From Sphingomonadaceae bacterium (GTDB lineage Bacteria; Pseudomonadota; Alphaproteobacteria; Sphingomonadales; Sphingomonadaceae): 64,000 bases of DNA. The translations under genes were made by a program, and so were the position numbers. Below the pieces are notes generated by a model. That model saw only the letters and a list, made by a program, of their open reading frames with translations, had not been told where the DNA came from and made no database searches. The DNA lies in assembly GCA_021300355.1 (NCBI GenBank), contig JAJTEF010000004.1, positions 1 through 64,000 of the forward strand, in the 5' to 3' direction. This document shows, one piece after another, positions 20,666-29,315 of the stretch. Position 1 is the stretch's first letter. Each line of letters begins with the position of its first letter.

Positions 20666-22075
20666 TCAATCGCCCGTCAGGATGCGGTCCATCAACTGCT
20701 GCACAGTTGGGACGAAACCGTTCGAATAGAACGGATCCTTACCGAACAGATAAGCGCTGTGCCCTGCGAACATCAGGTTTTCGTCGATAGGCGCGCCGTG
20801 CGCAATATTCTGCAATGCCTTTTGAATGCAGAAGCTGCGCGGATCAGCGAGACGACCCGTCGAATTATTGTCATGGTCTTTCCACGACGAAAATCCGCAA
20901 TGCGACAGACAGCCCATGCAGTCCTTCTGATCCTTGCGAATGACTTCGCCCGACGGCGGCGTCACAAAGACCAAGGTGCTGTCTGGCGTCTTCAAGGCGA
21001 CAGTAAACCCGCGTGCATCCCATTCGCGTGCCTTCATCAGGTCCGCAGGCTTCACCCAGAAATTCTTGCCCTTCACGCCGACATCCAGCTGCGCGGTGTG
21101 GTCCGCATCGGCGGCCTGCACATAGGCAATCTGGCGTTCTGAACGGGCCTGCAACTCAAGCAGGAACGGATTGATGACCGCGCTTGAATAGAAACCTGTT
21201 GGCGAAAACTGATGCAACAGCACGCCGTCTTCAGGAATTTTCGTTAGCGCGTCTTTCCAACCCTGTGGAATGGGGCTTTCTTGCGTCAGCAATGGCCGCG
21301 TACCGAGTTGGAATGCGATTTGCCCAAGCTCTGGATTATCAATCCAGTTGTTCCAGTCGCGCAAGAACCACACGCCGCCCGCCATGACGATGGGCACGTC
21401 GTCCGAAATGCCTTCGGCGCGCATGACATCACGCAGCGCCTTTACGCGCGGATAGGGATCCTCGGGGCTGCGCGGATCTTCCGCGTTGGAAAGCCCGTTA
21501 TGGCCACCGGCCAACCATGGATCTTCGTAAACCACTGCGCCCAACCATTCGGGCACCTTGTGATAGGCGCGTTTCCACAATGCACGGAATGCACGCGCGG
21601 AGCTGACGATAGGCAGATAATATACGCCATATTGCGCCGCAATTTCGGAAAGCTTGTAAGGCATGCCCGCGCCGCATGTGACGCCAGTGACCATCCCCTT
21701 GGTCGCTTCCAATATGCCGTGCAAAATGCGCTGCGATCCGCCCATTTCCCAAAGCACGTTGATATTGATGGCGCCTTTGCCATTGGCCATTTCATGCGCC
21801 AGGCGAACCTGCGCGATGCCGCCACGGATGCCGTATTCCACCAGCTCTTCATGGCGTTCTGCGCGTGTTTTCCCGTGGAAAACCTGCGGGATCATCTCGC
21901 CATTTTCATCATAGCTGTCGGCATTCACCGCTGACACAGTGCCAATGCCACCGGCGGCAGCCCATGCGCCAGAACTTGCGTGATTGGTAGCGGCAACGCC
22001 CTTGCCACCTTCGACCAAAGGCCAAACTTCGCGGCCACCATAGATAATGGGCTTCAGACCCTTGAACACAACCAC
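20666..22075 (-). CDS. Nitronate monooxygenase-like NAD(P)H-dependent flavin oxidoreductase
   Basis: An FMN-dependent TIM-barrel protein of the 2-nitropropane dioxygenase/nitronate monooxygenase superfamily, 469 residues. The N-terminus KGLKPIIYGGREVWPLVEGGKGVAATNHASSGAWAAAGGIGTVS, the FMN phosphate region MVTGVTCGAGMP and VPIVMAGGVWFLRD fit. It is longer than classical nitronate monooxygenases (about 320-350), with a C-terminal part that carries a cysteine cluster, CMGCLSHCGF, plus a later FCIQKAL. This may bind metal or an iron-sulfur cluster. The substrate is unknown. It is downstream of the glycosyltransferase gene on the same strand. Confidence 0.83.
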   Translation of the reverse strand: MVVFKGLKPIIYGGREVWPLVEGGKGVAATNHASSGAWAAAGGIGTVSAVNADSYDENGEMIPQVFHGKTRAERHEELVEYGIRGGIAQVRLAHEMANGKGAININVLWEMGGSQRILHGILEATKGMVTGVTCGAGMPYKLSEIAAQYGVYYLPIVSSARAFRALWKRAYHKVPEWLGAVVYEDPWLAGGHNGLSNAEDPRSPEDPYPRVKALRDVMRAEGISDDVPIVMAGGVWFLRDWNNWIDNPELGQIAFQLGTRPLLTQESPIPQGWKDALTKIPEDGVLLHQFSPTGFYSSAVINPFLLELQARSERQIAYVQAADADHTAQLDVGVKGKNFWVKPADLMKAREWDARGFTVALKTPDSTLVFVTPPSGEVIRKDQKDCMGCLSHCGFSSWKDHDNNSTGRLADPRSFCIQKALQNIAHGAPIDENLMFAGHSAYLFGKDPFYSNGFVPTVQQLMDRILTGD

Positions 22076-22095
22076 AACCCCTAAATATTTATCTC

Positions 22096-22132
22096 AAAAG
22101 CGCCGTTCAGCGCGCTTCCCTGATGGCGCGCT
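22096..22132 (-). terminator. Possible terminator after the glycosyltransferase gene
   Basis: On the reverse strand AAGCGC-GCTGAACG-GCGCTT is followed by TT, giving a short stem with four T. An overlapping alternative pair AGCGCGC/GCGCGCT (22109-22132) could compete with it. The stems are short. Confidence 0.35.
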
Positions 22133-22143
22133 ATCGCAATTAT

Positions 22144-23292
22144 CTAGCTTTGTCGCGCAAAATCGGCACGTTTCATGGCGGAACCATATAGCTGCCGATA
22201 TCGCGCAAACATTGTCTCCTCATCATATAGTGCGCAGGCCAGATTGCGGTTGGCGCTGCCCAGTTTTTCCCGAAGTCCGGCATCATTTGCCAGCTCGCTA
22301 ATGGCTTGCGCCAAAGATGCCTCATCGGTGCGCGGGATGATGAACGGACGGTTTTCGCGTGCGACGATATTTTTTACGTCGCCAACGTCGGTAGATACCA
22401 CCGGAAGGGCGCTCGTCATCGCCTCCAATAGTGAGATTGGATATTGCTCGCTATCCGACGACAACGCAAAAATATCGAACAGGCGAATATAGCGCGCCGG
22501 GTCACGTAAGAAGCCGGGCATCATCATACGGTCTGATATGCCAAGCCGCTCTGCCTCTGCCGTGATGGCATCACGCTCTGGCCCATCGCCCACAATCGCG
22601 AGCCGGACATTTGGCCCTGCCGCCGCAACCGCGCGCACAAGCCGCGGAAGATTTTTGCCGGTACGCAGCCCTGCGATCGTGCCGACCACAATCTCTCCAT
22701 TGCGTTTCTGAAAACCTGGAAAAGATCCGCGCTGCGGCCGCCGGTTAAAATGTTCGGTATCGATGCCATTGGGGAAACGACAAATCTTGTCCAGCGGCTG
22801 ATGCCATATGGTTCGGGCGATATGCTCAAGCGTTTTCGAAGGAACGACCAGCGCATTGCAACGCTGCAAGGCAATCGTGCGAAACCAGTTGCGCCGCTTT
22901 TTCAGCCGGTCGATTTCGTCATCGTTGAACCCGTCTTCATGGTGGATCAATGGCGGCAAGTTCATGCTGCGCGTAAACAATGTATGCGCCATCACCCCAT
23001 CCATCGCACCCCAATTATATGTCAAAACGAGATGGAATTTTTTCATATATTGGGCGAGCTGACGATAGCGGCCAATGGCGGGCATCCCTTTCAGCGAGGG
23101 CGCCGCATCTTTCGGGAACGTGACCTTCACGCGCCGGTCAATCGCGTCGGCCGCGCCAAAGGCATCATCAACCGCCGATAAAACGCTATGTTCGGCCTGA
23201 TCGCCAAAATGGTTCATAAGGCGAACCGTGCGCGATTCCTGACCGCCAAGGTTAAAGCTGCTGTGCAAATGGAGGATGCGGACCGCCGCCAT
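22144..23292 (-). CDS. Glycosyltransferase family 4 protein
   Basis: A GT-B fold glycosyltransferase of 382 residues. The N-terminal Rossmann half starts MAAVRILHLHSSFNLGGQESRTVRLM (sugar-acceptor glycine loop), and the C-terminal half has VVGTIAGLRTGKNLPRLVRAV, LAIVGDGPERDAI, and the nucleotide-sugar motif SDSEQYPISLLEAMTSALPVVSTDVGDV (EX7E-like). The start at 23292 has AAGGAAAGG upstream; the track adds seven codons. The sugar and acceptor cannot be named, and no polysaccharide cluster surrounds it. Divergent from selO with only 37 bases between the starts. Confidence 0.88.
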   Translation of the reverse strand: MAAVRILHLHSSFNLGGQESRTVRLMNHFGDQAEHSVLSAVDDAFGAADAIDRRVKVTFPKDAAPSLKGMPAIGRYRQLAQYMKKFHLVLTYNWGAMDGVMAHTLFTRSMNLPPLIHHEDGFNDDEIDRLKKRRNWFRTIALQRCNALVVPSKTLEHIARTIWHQPLDKICRFPNGIDTEHFNRRPQRGSFPGFQKRNGEIVVGTIAGLRTGKNLPRLVRAVAAAGPNVRLAIVGDGPERDAITAEAERLGISDRMMMPGFLRDPARYIRLFDIFALSSDSEQYPISLLEAMTSALPVVSTDVGDVKNIVARENRPFIIPRTDEASLAQAISELANDAGLREKLGSANRNLACALYDEETMFARYRQLYGSAMKRADFARQS

Positions 23293-23329
23293 ACTTGCCT
23301 TTCCTTCTCGCACCGCCCAGATGCTTTGA

Positions 23330-24718
23330 ATGATTATCGAACCTGTGCACTCTCCCTACCGTCCTGATCCACAAATCGCCAGTCTGGGCGAAAAAATTGG
23401 TGATCCCGTGCGCGCGGCAAACTTTCCCGAGACGACATTGCGTTTTCGCAACGACCGTTGGGCGGCAACTGTTGGGCTGGATGGATATGACGACGCGGCG
23501 TGGATCCGCCATTTCGGGCGTTTTGAACCGCTCCCCGATAATATGCCCGAGCCTTTGGCGCTTAGGTATCATGGCCACCAGTTCCGCGTGTACAATCCGG
23601 AGATTGGCGATGGACGGGGATTTCTGTTCGCGCAGCTGCGTGACGGCTATGACCGGCTGCTTGACCTTGGGACTAAAGGTTCTGGCACCACCCCGTACAG
23701 CCGGCGCGGCGACGGAAGGCTGACCCTGAAAGGTGGTGTGCGTGAGATATTGGCCACCGAAATGCTGGAGGCGCTTGGGGTCAACACCTCCAAAACATTC
23801 TCGCTGATTGAAACCGGCGAAGAATTGATCCGCGGGGATGAGCCCTCGCCCACCAGATCCGCCGTCATGGTGCGGCTCAGCCATAGCCATATACGCTTCG
23901 GGACGTTCCAACGCATCGCGGCGGAGGGCAATGAAGCGCTGATGCACAAGCTCATCCATTATTGCCTCGAACATCTCTACTGCGCCGAGGTTTCCGACAA
24001 CCCCGCGGCACAGTTGTTGGGGCTCGCGGTCGATCGCGTGGCCGACCTTGCCGGGTCGTACATGGTCGCAGGCTTCGTCCACGGCGTGCTCAACACCGAC
24101 AATATTAACATCACGGGCGAAAGCTTTGACTATGGCCCGTGGCGTTTCACCGAAAAATGGGACCCAAGCTTTACGGCAGCCTATTTCGACCAATCCGGAC
24201 TTTATGCGTTCGGCCGACAAGCCGAAGCATTGCATTGGAACCTTGGGCAACTCGCGGTTGCATTGCGATTGGTGTCGGACGCACCGCCGCTGATTGCCGC
24301 ACTAGAACGCTTTCCCGACCTGTATCAACAATCGGTCATTCGCCGGTTTTTATGGCGACTGGGCGTTGTGTCGAAGGGCGCAGACGAGGATAAGCGCCTT
24401 GTCGAAGCCGCCGAACGCGCGATGGTCCGCGATCAAATCCCCATCGCCGCATTTTTCCACGGCTACAGAGGTGGAAAGACAGGCGCATTCGCAACGAAGG
24501 GGCCAGACCAAGCCGCATTTGAAGACATCTTGCGCGGTTATGCGCCAGTGAATGCATCGGACGATTATTGGGCAAGCAACCCCGTCTGCGCGATGTTGAT
24601 CGATGAGGTCGAGATGATTTGGGACGCCATTGCCCAAAAGGATGACTGGCAGCCTTTATATCGAAAACTGGCGCATATTCAGGACTTAGGCCAAGCTCTA
24701 AAACATAACGGCCAATAG
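23330..24718 (+). CDS. selO: Protein adenylyltransferase SelO (YdiU family)
   Basis: SelO is a pseudokinase-fold enzyme that transfers AMP to protein Ser, Thr and Tyr residues and is linked to redox stress. The 462-residue protein has the N-terminal YHGHQFRVYNPEIGDGRGFLFAQL, the nucleotide-binding GTKGSGTTPYSRRGDGRLTLKGGVREI, and the metal-binding VHGVLNTDNINITGESFDYGP. All catalytic elements seem to be present. It ends early after KLAHIQDLGQALKHNGQ: the C-terminal tail with the conserved Cys or Sec seen in many SelO proteins is absent, and the last cysteine is in NPVCAML. Confidence 0.93.
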   Translation: MIIEPVHSPYRPDPQIASLGEKIGDPVRAANFPETTLRFRNDRWAATVGLDGYDDAAWIRHFGRFEPLPDNMPEPLALRYHGHQFRVYNPEIGDGRGFLFAQLRDGYDRLLDLGTKGSGTTPYSRRGDGRLTLKGGVREILATEMLEALGVNTSKTFSLIETGEELIRGDEPSPTRSAVMVRLSHSHIRFGTFQRIAAEGNEALMHKLIHYCLEHLYCAEVSDNPAAQLLGLAVDRVADLAGSYMVAGFVHGVLNTDNINITGESFDYGPWRFTEKWDPSFTAAYFDQSGLYAFGRQAEALHWNLGQLAVALRLVSDAPPLIAALERFPDLYQQSVIRRFLWRLGVVSKGADEDKRLVEAAERAMVRDQIPIAAFFHGYRGGKTGAFATKGPDQAAFEDILRGYAPVNASDDYWASNPVCAMLIDEVEMIWDAIAQKDDWQPLYRKLAHIQDLGQALKHNGQ

Positions 24719-24872
24719 CCGATGGTAACTGCGTTGGTCTCGCGCGCGAAACGGGTAAGCTGCGGCGACGAGCCAAGGTACCGCTTAAAAATCGGCACCG
24801 ATAAAGTTCTTCTAACCCATGGCCAACTAATCCTGTTTTGAAGCTTGGACGGCGGCCGTCCATTTTGGCGCC

Positions 24873-25640
24873 ATGGAAAAAGCACGAGTCTATTTGGTGG
24901 GCGCTGGCCCCGGTGACCCCGACCTGCTGACGGTGAAGGCTGCGCGGTTGATCGCGTCGGCCGACGTCGTTGTGCATGATGGCCTTGTCGACGCCGCGAT
25001 TATGGCGCTTATTAGCCCGTCCGCACGCCTGATTTCAGTCGCAAAAAGCCGGTCGCGCCATTCAGTCCCGCAGGATGGCATTAACGACATTCTGGTGCGT
25101 GAGGCGCAGGTTGGCCGGATCGTTGTCCGGTTAAAGGGTGGCGATCCGTTTATTTTTGGACGCGGTGGCGAAGAAGCCGAAGCCTGCCGTGATGCAGGAA
25201 TAGATGTTGAGGTTGTACCCGGCATCTCTGCGGCCATGGGCGGCGCTGCGGCCACTATGCTGCCACTCACGCACCGCGATGCCTCCAGCGCCGTCACCTT
25301 CGTCGCTGGCCAGTGCAAGGGCCTGACCGACCAGAATTGGGCTGGCCTTGCCGGTAAGGGTCGCACGCTGGTCATTTACATGGGCGTTGCGACCGCAGCG
25401 GATATTACCGAAAAGCTGATTTCCGACGGCTTGTCGCCCGATACACCCGTTGCGGTGCTCGAACGCGCGACGCGGCCCGATGCGCGCGCGATGCAAACGA
25501 TCCTCACCGATTTGGGCGACATGATTAAACGTGAAGACGTCCAATCGCCTGCGATCATCGTTGTCGGCGACGTTGTCCTCAAATCCGATGCCGAAAACCG
25601 GCTCAAACATTTTGCCAAACAGGCGGAGAAAATTGCGTGA
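24873..25640 (+). CDS. cobA: Uroporphyrinogen-III C-methyltransferase
   Basis: The enzyme uses SAM to make precorrin-2 from uroporphyrinogen III, the first step of siroheme synthesis. The 255-residue protein shows the family signatures VYLVGAGPGDPDLLTVKAARL, VRLKGGDPFIFGRGGEEAEA and VVPGISAAMGGAAA. The precorrin-2 dehydrogenase/ferrochelatase half of CysG is not fused and not nearby. Siroheme is the cofactor of the sulfite reductase encoded two genes downstream. First gene of a tightly packed run; its TGA overlaps the next GTG (GTGA). The 154-base gap upstream shows no riboswitch I can recognise. Confidence 0.94.
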   Translation: MEKARVYLVGAGPGDPDLLTVKAARLIASADVVVHDGLVDAAIMALISPSARLISVAKSRSRHSVPQDGINDILVREAQVGRIVVRLKGGDPFIFGRGGEEAEACRDAGIDVEVVPGISAAMGGAAATMLPLTHRDASSAVTFVAGQCKGLTDQNWAGLAGKGRTLVIYMGVATAADITEKLISDGLSPDTPVAVLERATRPDARAMQTILTDLGDMIKREDVQSPAIIVVGDVVLKSDAENRLKHFAKQAEKIA

Positions 25641-25933
25641 AGTTACTTACTGGAAATGAATTGCGCTCTGGCGCTGTGACCTGGTGGACGGGCAGCGGCT
25701 GGTCGCTCCATGTTGAAGATGCGGTTGATGTCGGTGAACATGGCGAAGCCGTGCTGCATGCCGAGGAAGGCGCACGCCGTGTGAACGCGCCCTACATCAT
25801 CGACGCGGTTGCAACACCCCAAGGCCCCCGCCCCGCGCATATCAAGGACAGGGTCCGTGCGCTTGGGCCAACGGTGCGGCCAGACCTTACATTAAAACCC
25901 GCTGACCCAGCGGCAGGCGACTGGATAATCTGA
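25637..25933 (+). CDS. DUF2849 family protein
   Basis: A 98-residue protein beginning MKLLTGNELRSGAVTWWTGSGWSLHVEDAVDV. DUF2849 members are small proteins of unknown function found next to sulfite reductase genes in alphaproteobacteria. No membrane segment or cysteine is present. The GTG start overlaps the cobA stop, and the stop lies two bases before the cysI ATG, so it is locked into this operon. A role in sulfite reductase assembly or electron supply is inference only. Confidence 0.82.
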   Translation: MKLLTGNELRSGAVTWWTGSGWSLHVEDAVDVGEHGEAVLHAEEGARRVNAPYIIDAVATPQGPRPAHIKDRVRALGPTVRPDLTLKPADPAAGDWII

Positions 25934-25934
25934 T

Positions 25935-27563
25935 ATGTATAAATATGACCATTTCGACCAATCGATCGTCGATGCGCGCGTTGCCGAATTTCGTGATCAG
26001 GTAAACCGGCGTATCGCGGGTGAGATTACGGAAGACCAGTTCAAGCCATTGCGGCTGATGAACGGTCTGTATCTGCAACTGCACGCCTATATGCTGCGCG
26101 TTGCCATCCCCTATGGCACGCTCGACAGCCGGCAGATGCGGATGCTTGCGCATATCGCGCGCAAATATGACCGCGATTATGGCCATTTCACAACGCGCCA
26201 GAATATCCAATATAACTGGATCAAGCTTGAGGAATGCCCGGATTTACTCGCAGAACTGGCAACGGTTGAAATGCATGCCATTCAAACGAGCGGCAATTGC
26301 ATTCGCAACATTTCGTCGGACCAATATGCAGGGGCGGCGGCGGATGAAGTGGCTGATCCGCGTCCATGGGCAGAATTGCTGCGCCAATGGTCCACATTCC
26401 ATCCAGAATTCAGCTATTTGCCGCGCAAGTTCAAGATTGCGGTCATCGCATCCCCCGAAGATCGTGCCGCCATGCGCTTGCATGACATCGGGCTAGAGCT
26501 TGTGCGTCATAACGGCGAATTGGGTGCGCGCGTATTCGTAGGTGGCGGCATGGGCCGTACACCAATGATTGCGCCAGAGATCAATCCGTTCGTTAAAGCC
26601 GACGACCTGCTGAGCTACATCGAAGCCTGCTTGCGCGTGTACAATCGCTACGGCCGCCGCGACAATATCTACAAGGCGCGTATCAAGATACTCGTCCACG
26701 AAATTGGCGCAGACGAATATCGCCGTCAGGTTGCGGAAGAATTCGCCCATGTCAAAACGCTGGGCATCGATCCGCCATTGGCAGAGCTGGAACGCATCAG
26801 CGCCTTCTTTGCACCGCCTGCATTTGATGCAGCAGACGTAGAACCCGATCGCAGCGACCCCGATTTCGCGGTTTGGCTCGATCAGAATGTGAAGCCACAC
26901 AAACAAGCGGGTTACGCAATCGTTAACATCAGCCTGAAGCCCATTGGCGGTATTCCGGGTGATGCCACATCGGCGCAAATCGATGTGATGGCTGACCTTG
27001 CCGAGCAATATGGCTTTGACGAATTGCGCGTCACCCATGCACAGAACATCGTCCTGCCACATGTGGCCAAACGGGATCTGCACGCGGTGTGGCAAGCATT
27101 GCGCGAAGCCGATTTGGCAAATGCCAATCTTGACCTGATCAGCGATATCATCGCCTGCCCCGGTCTCGATTATTGCAGCCTTGCCAACGCCCGTTCGATC
27201 CCCGTCGCACAGAAAATTGCGACGCGCTTTGCCGATATGGACCGGCAACGCGATTTGGGCGAGCTGAAGCTTAAAATCTCCGGCTGCATCAATGCCTGCG
27301 GACATCACCATGCGGGTCATATCGGCATATTGGGTGTCGACCGGAAGGGTGTTGAAAATTATCAGCTGACCTTCGGCGGCTCTGGCGCGGAAGACGTTAG
27401 CATCGGGAAAATCATTGGCCCCGGCTTTGATGAAGACGGCGTTGTCGACGCGGTCGAGAAAGCTACCGAAGTCTACAAGACGCTGCGTGAAGGCGATGAA
27501 CGTTTCATCGACACATATCGCCGTGTCGGCCTCGAACCATTTAAGGAGGCGATCTATGGTTGA
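25935..27563 (+). CDS. cysI: Nitrite/sulfite reductase, siroheme [4Fe-4S] subunit
   Basis: This reductase carries out the six-electron reduction of sulfite to sulfide for cysteine synthesis. The 542-residue protein has two ferredoxin-like and siroheme-binding repeats. The cluster cysteines are in the CPGLDYCSLANARS and SGCINACGHHHAGHIG motifs, and GHFTTRQNIQYNWIKL is the typical N-terminal siroheme arginine block. The position between cobA and cysH argues for sulfite rather than nitrite. No flavoprotein partner cysJ is encoded here, so electrons must come from ferredoxin or another donor. Confidence 0.93.
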   Translation: MYKYDHFDQSIVDARVAEFRDQVNRRIAGEITEDQFKPLRLMNGLYLQLHAYMLRVAIPYGTLDSRQMRMLAHIARKYDRDYGHFTTRQNIQYNWIKLEECPDLLAELATVEMHAIQTSGNCIRNISSDQYAGAAADEVADPRPWAELLRQWSTFHPEFSYLPRKFKIAVIASPEDRAAMRLHDIGLELVRHNGELGARVFVGGGMGRTPMIAPEINPFVKADDLLSYIEACLRVYNRYGRRDNIYKARIKILVHEIGADEYRRQVAEEFAHVKTLGIDPPLAELERISAFFAPPAFDAADVEPDRSDPDFAVWLDQNVKPHKQAGYAIVNISLKPIGGIPGDATSAQIDVMADLAEQYGFDELRVTHAQNIVLPHVAKRDLHAVWQALREADLANANLDLISDIIACPGLDYCSLANARSIPVAQKIATRFADMDRQRDLGELKLKISGCINACGHHHAGHIGILGVDRKGVENYQLTFGGSGAEDVSIGKIIGPGFDEDGVVDAVEKATEVYKTLREGDERFIDTYRRVGLEPFKEAIYG

Positions 27564-27978
27564 GTTTCGCTATCGCACCGATGAAGTCACTGAACAGCCA
27601 TCGGTTACGCTCGATGCCTTTTTGGACCAGTCGAACGCAACCGCAGTCCGGCTGGAACCCGATGATGATGCACGCGCACTGATCCCGTTTCTGGATCGGC
27701 TCACGCTTATCGAAGTTGCCTTCCCAAAATATCGTGACGGGCGCGGCTACAGTTCCGCGCGCATCTTGCGTGAAGCGGGTTACACCGGCGAACTGCGCGC
27801 ACAAGGCGATGTTCTGGTCGACCAAATTGCGTTCATGCGGCGCTGTGGCTTTGACAGCTTTGCACCCGAAGCGTCGTTAAATCCCGAAGCCATCGCGCGC
27901 GCGCTTTCGACCTATGACCAATTTTACCAAAAGGCCGCGGACGCCGCGGTTCCGGTTTGGAAGCTACGGCATGGGTGA
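27556..27978 (+). CDS. DUF934 family protein, sulfite reductase-associated
   Basis: A 140-residue protein beginning MVEFRYRTDEVTEQPSVTLDAFL; the core LIEVAFPKYRDGRGYSSARILREAGYTGELRAQGDVLVDQIAFMRRCGFDSF is the DUF934 hallmark. The track frame extends upstream into cysI; the ATG at 27556 overlaps the cysI stop by eight bases. The family always travels with sulfite reductase genes in proteobacteria lacking cysJ and is often called a putative oxidoreductase, but its biochemical role is not established. Confidence 0.87.
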   Translation: MVEFRYRTDEVTEQPSVTLDAFLDQSNATAVRLEPDDDARALIPFLDRLTLIEVAFPKYRDGRGYSSARILREAGYTGELRAQGDVLVDQIAFMRRCGFDSFAPEASLNPEAIARALSTYDQFYQKAADAAVPVWKLRHG

Positions 27979-28741
27979 ACAGGTTCGCATCGCCGACCGT
28001 ATCAACACCGCACCACGTTATACTGAGGTGGACGCCGTTCGCCTCAACAACATGTTCCGTGGGCGCGATACCGTCGAGATGCTGACCGTCTTGCTGCTTG
28101 AAAATATGTTGGGTGATGCGGCGATAGTCTCCAGCTTCGGGGCAGAGAGCGCTGTTTTGCTGCATCTGATTGCCAGCATTGATCCCGCCACGCCTACATT
28201 GTTCCTCGACACTGGGAAGCATTTTCCCGAGACGATTACCTATCGCGAGGAACTGCGCTATATCCTTGGCCTATTGGACCTGCGCATCATCGCCCCCGAC
28301 CCTGCGCATCTGGCGCAAAAGGATGGGACTGGCCTGCGCTGGTCTTATGATCCCGATGGCTGCTGCGAAATCCGCAAAGTCCTTCCGCTAAAGGCTGCGC
28401 TTGCGGGCTTTGATGCCCAGTTTACGGGCCGAAAAGCCTTTCAGTCCGCAACCCGCAAGGCGCTGCCACGGTTCGAAATCGAGGAAGGCCGCTTGAAGGT
28501 CAACCCGCTTGCCGATTGGGACAAGGCCAAGATCGAAGCCTATATGGCCGAGCACGCACTGCCTGTGCACCCTCTGGTCGCGCAGGGCTATCCGTCGATT
28601 GGCTGCTCACCCTGCACCACGAAGGTTGCGCCAGGCGAAGACCCGCGCTCGGGTCGCTGGAAGGGCTGGGACAAGGTTGAGTGCGGAATTCATGCGGCCG
28701 TCACGCCGCTGGATGACAGCGCAAACGACCCGATCTTTTAA
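27971..28741 (+). CDS. cysH: Assimilatory adenylyl-sulfate (APS) reductase
   Basis: CysH reduces activated sulfate to sulfite with thiols. The 256-residue protein has SSFGAESAVLLHLIAS (PP-loop), LFLDTGKHFPETITYRE and the C-terminal catalytic ECGIH. It also has two cysteine pairs, CC at 131-132 and GCSPC at 212-215, which hold a [4Fe-4S] cluster and mark the APS-using type rather than the PAPS-using enterobacterial type. The ATG at 27971 overlaps the DUF934 stop by eight bases. Last gene of the cobA-DUF2849-cysI-DUF934-cysH operon. The genes for making APS are not in the window. Confidence 0.94.
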   Translation: MGEQVRIADRINTAPRYTEVDAVRLNNMFRGRDTVEMLTVLLLENMLGDAAIVSSFGAESAVLLHLIASIDPATPTLFLDTGKHFPETITYREELRYILGLLDLRIIAPDPAHLAQKDGTGLRWSYDPDGCCEIRKVLPLKAALAGFDAQFTGRKAFQSATRKALPRFEIEEGRLKVNPLADWDKAKIEAYMAEHALPVHPLVAQGYPSIGCSPCTTKVAPGEDPRSGRWKGWDKVECGIHAAVTPLDDSANDPIF

Positions 28742-28754
28742 CCGGCGCGCGCAT

Positions 28755-29156
28755 TTAATCCTTCTGGAAAAAATAGGCCTGAATGTCCGCTGCAATACGC
28801 GCGGGACGAAGTGTTTCAGCGTCGATGCAGCACCAGCTTGATTTAACCTCAGCCAACACGTCTTCACCGCGCTTGATGACCGTTTCGTAAAACGACCGAG
28901 CACCCTGCACCTTTTCAAGAACCACGGACGCGATAACGACATCATCAAGAAACGCCGGCTTCCGGTAGGTGATCTCGTGCTTCAATGCGACCCACAGATA
29001 TTTGGCAGCAGCCTAAGGCGGGGCAAGCTTGTTCCAATGCGCCAGCACTGCATCCTGCGCCCAGTTCAAATAGCGCGCGTTATTAACGTGCCCCATGAAA
29101 TCGATGTCTGAAGGCAGTACGCCGATACGGTGAAGATGCAGGTGAGCGGTTGTCAT
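28755..29156 (-). pseudogene. Acyl-CoA thioesterase (4HBT family) interrupted by an in-frame TAG
   Basis: Hotdog-fold thioesterase. The first part, MTTAHLHLHRIGVLPSDIDFMGHVNNARYLNWAQ..., holds the 4HBT active-site block DIDFMGHVNNARYL and runs to NKLAPP, then meets TAG at 29013-29015. Translation in the same frame resumes at once as AAAKYLWVALKHEITYRKPAFLDDVVIAS and ends normally at 28755. Without the stop the product would be 133 residues, the normal family length. There is no frameshift: a single base change from CAG or GAG would restore it. The track lists the second half as a separate 76-residue ORF from a TTG, which is unlikely to be real. Confidence 0.85.
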
Positions 29157-29315
29157 AAGGCTTTCATCATAAACGTTAAGAGAGGGTGCTACCGCCCTAT
29201 TGCGGCAAAACCATGAATAGATGCTGGCTATTACGGACAATGCGAAAGATTTTAAATTTCTGCGAACACCGCTTGGTTCTGACATGAACTTGCAACACCC
29301 GTTCCGCGATCCCAC

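Noticed and set aside
23252-24250. 332-residue reverse-strand ORF
   Set aside because: Shadow of selO, which has clear family motifs on the forward strand.
24719-24872. Possible SAM or cobalamin riboswitch before cobA
   Set aside because: I looked for known conserved cores and could not match any; a covariance-model search would be needed.
28755-28985. 76-residue track ORF as an independent gene
   Set aside because: It is the in-frame C-terminal half of the thioesterase beyond the TAG and begins at a TTG within the fold.
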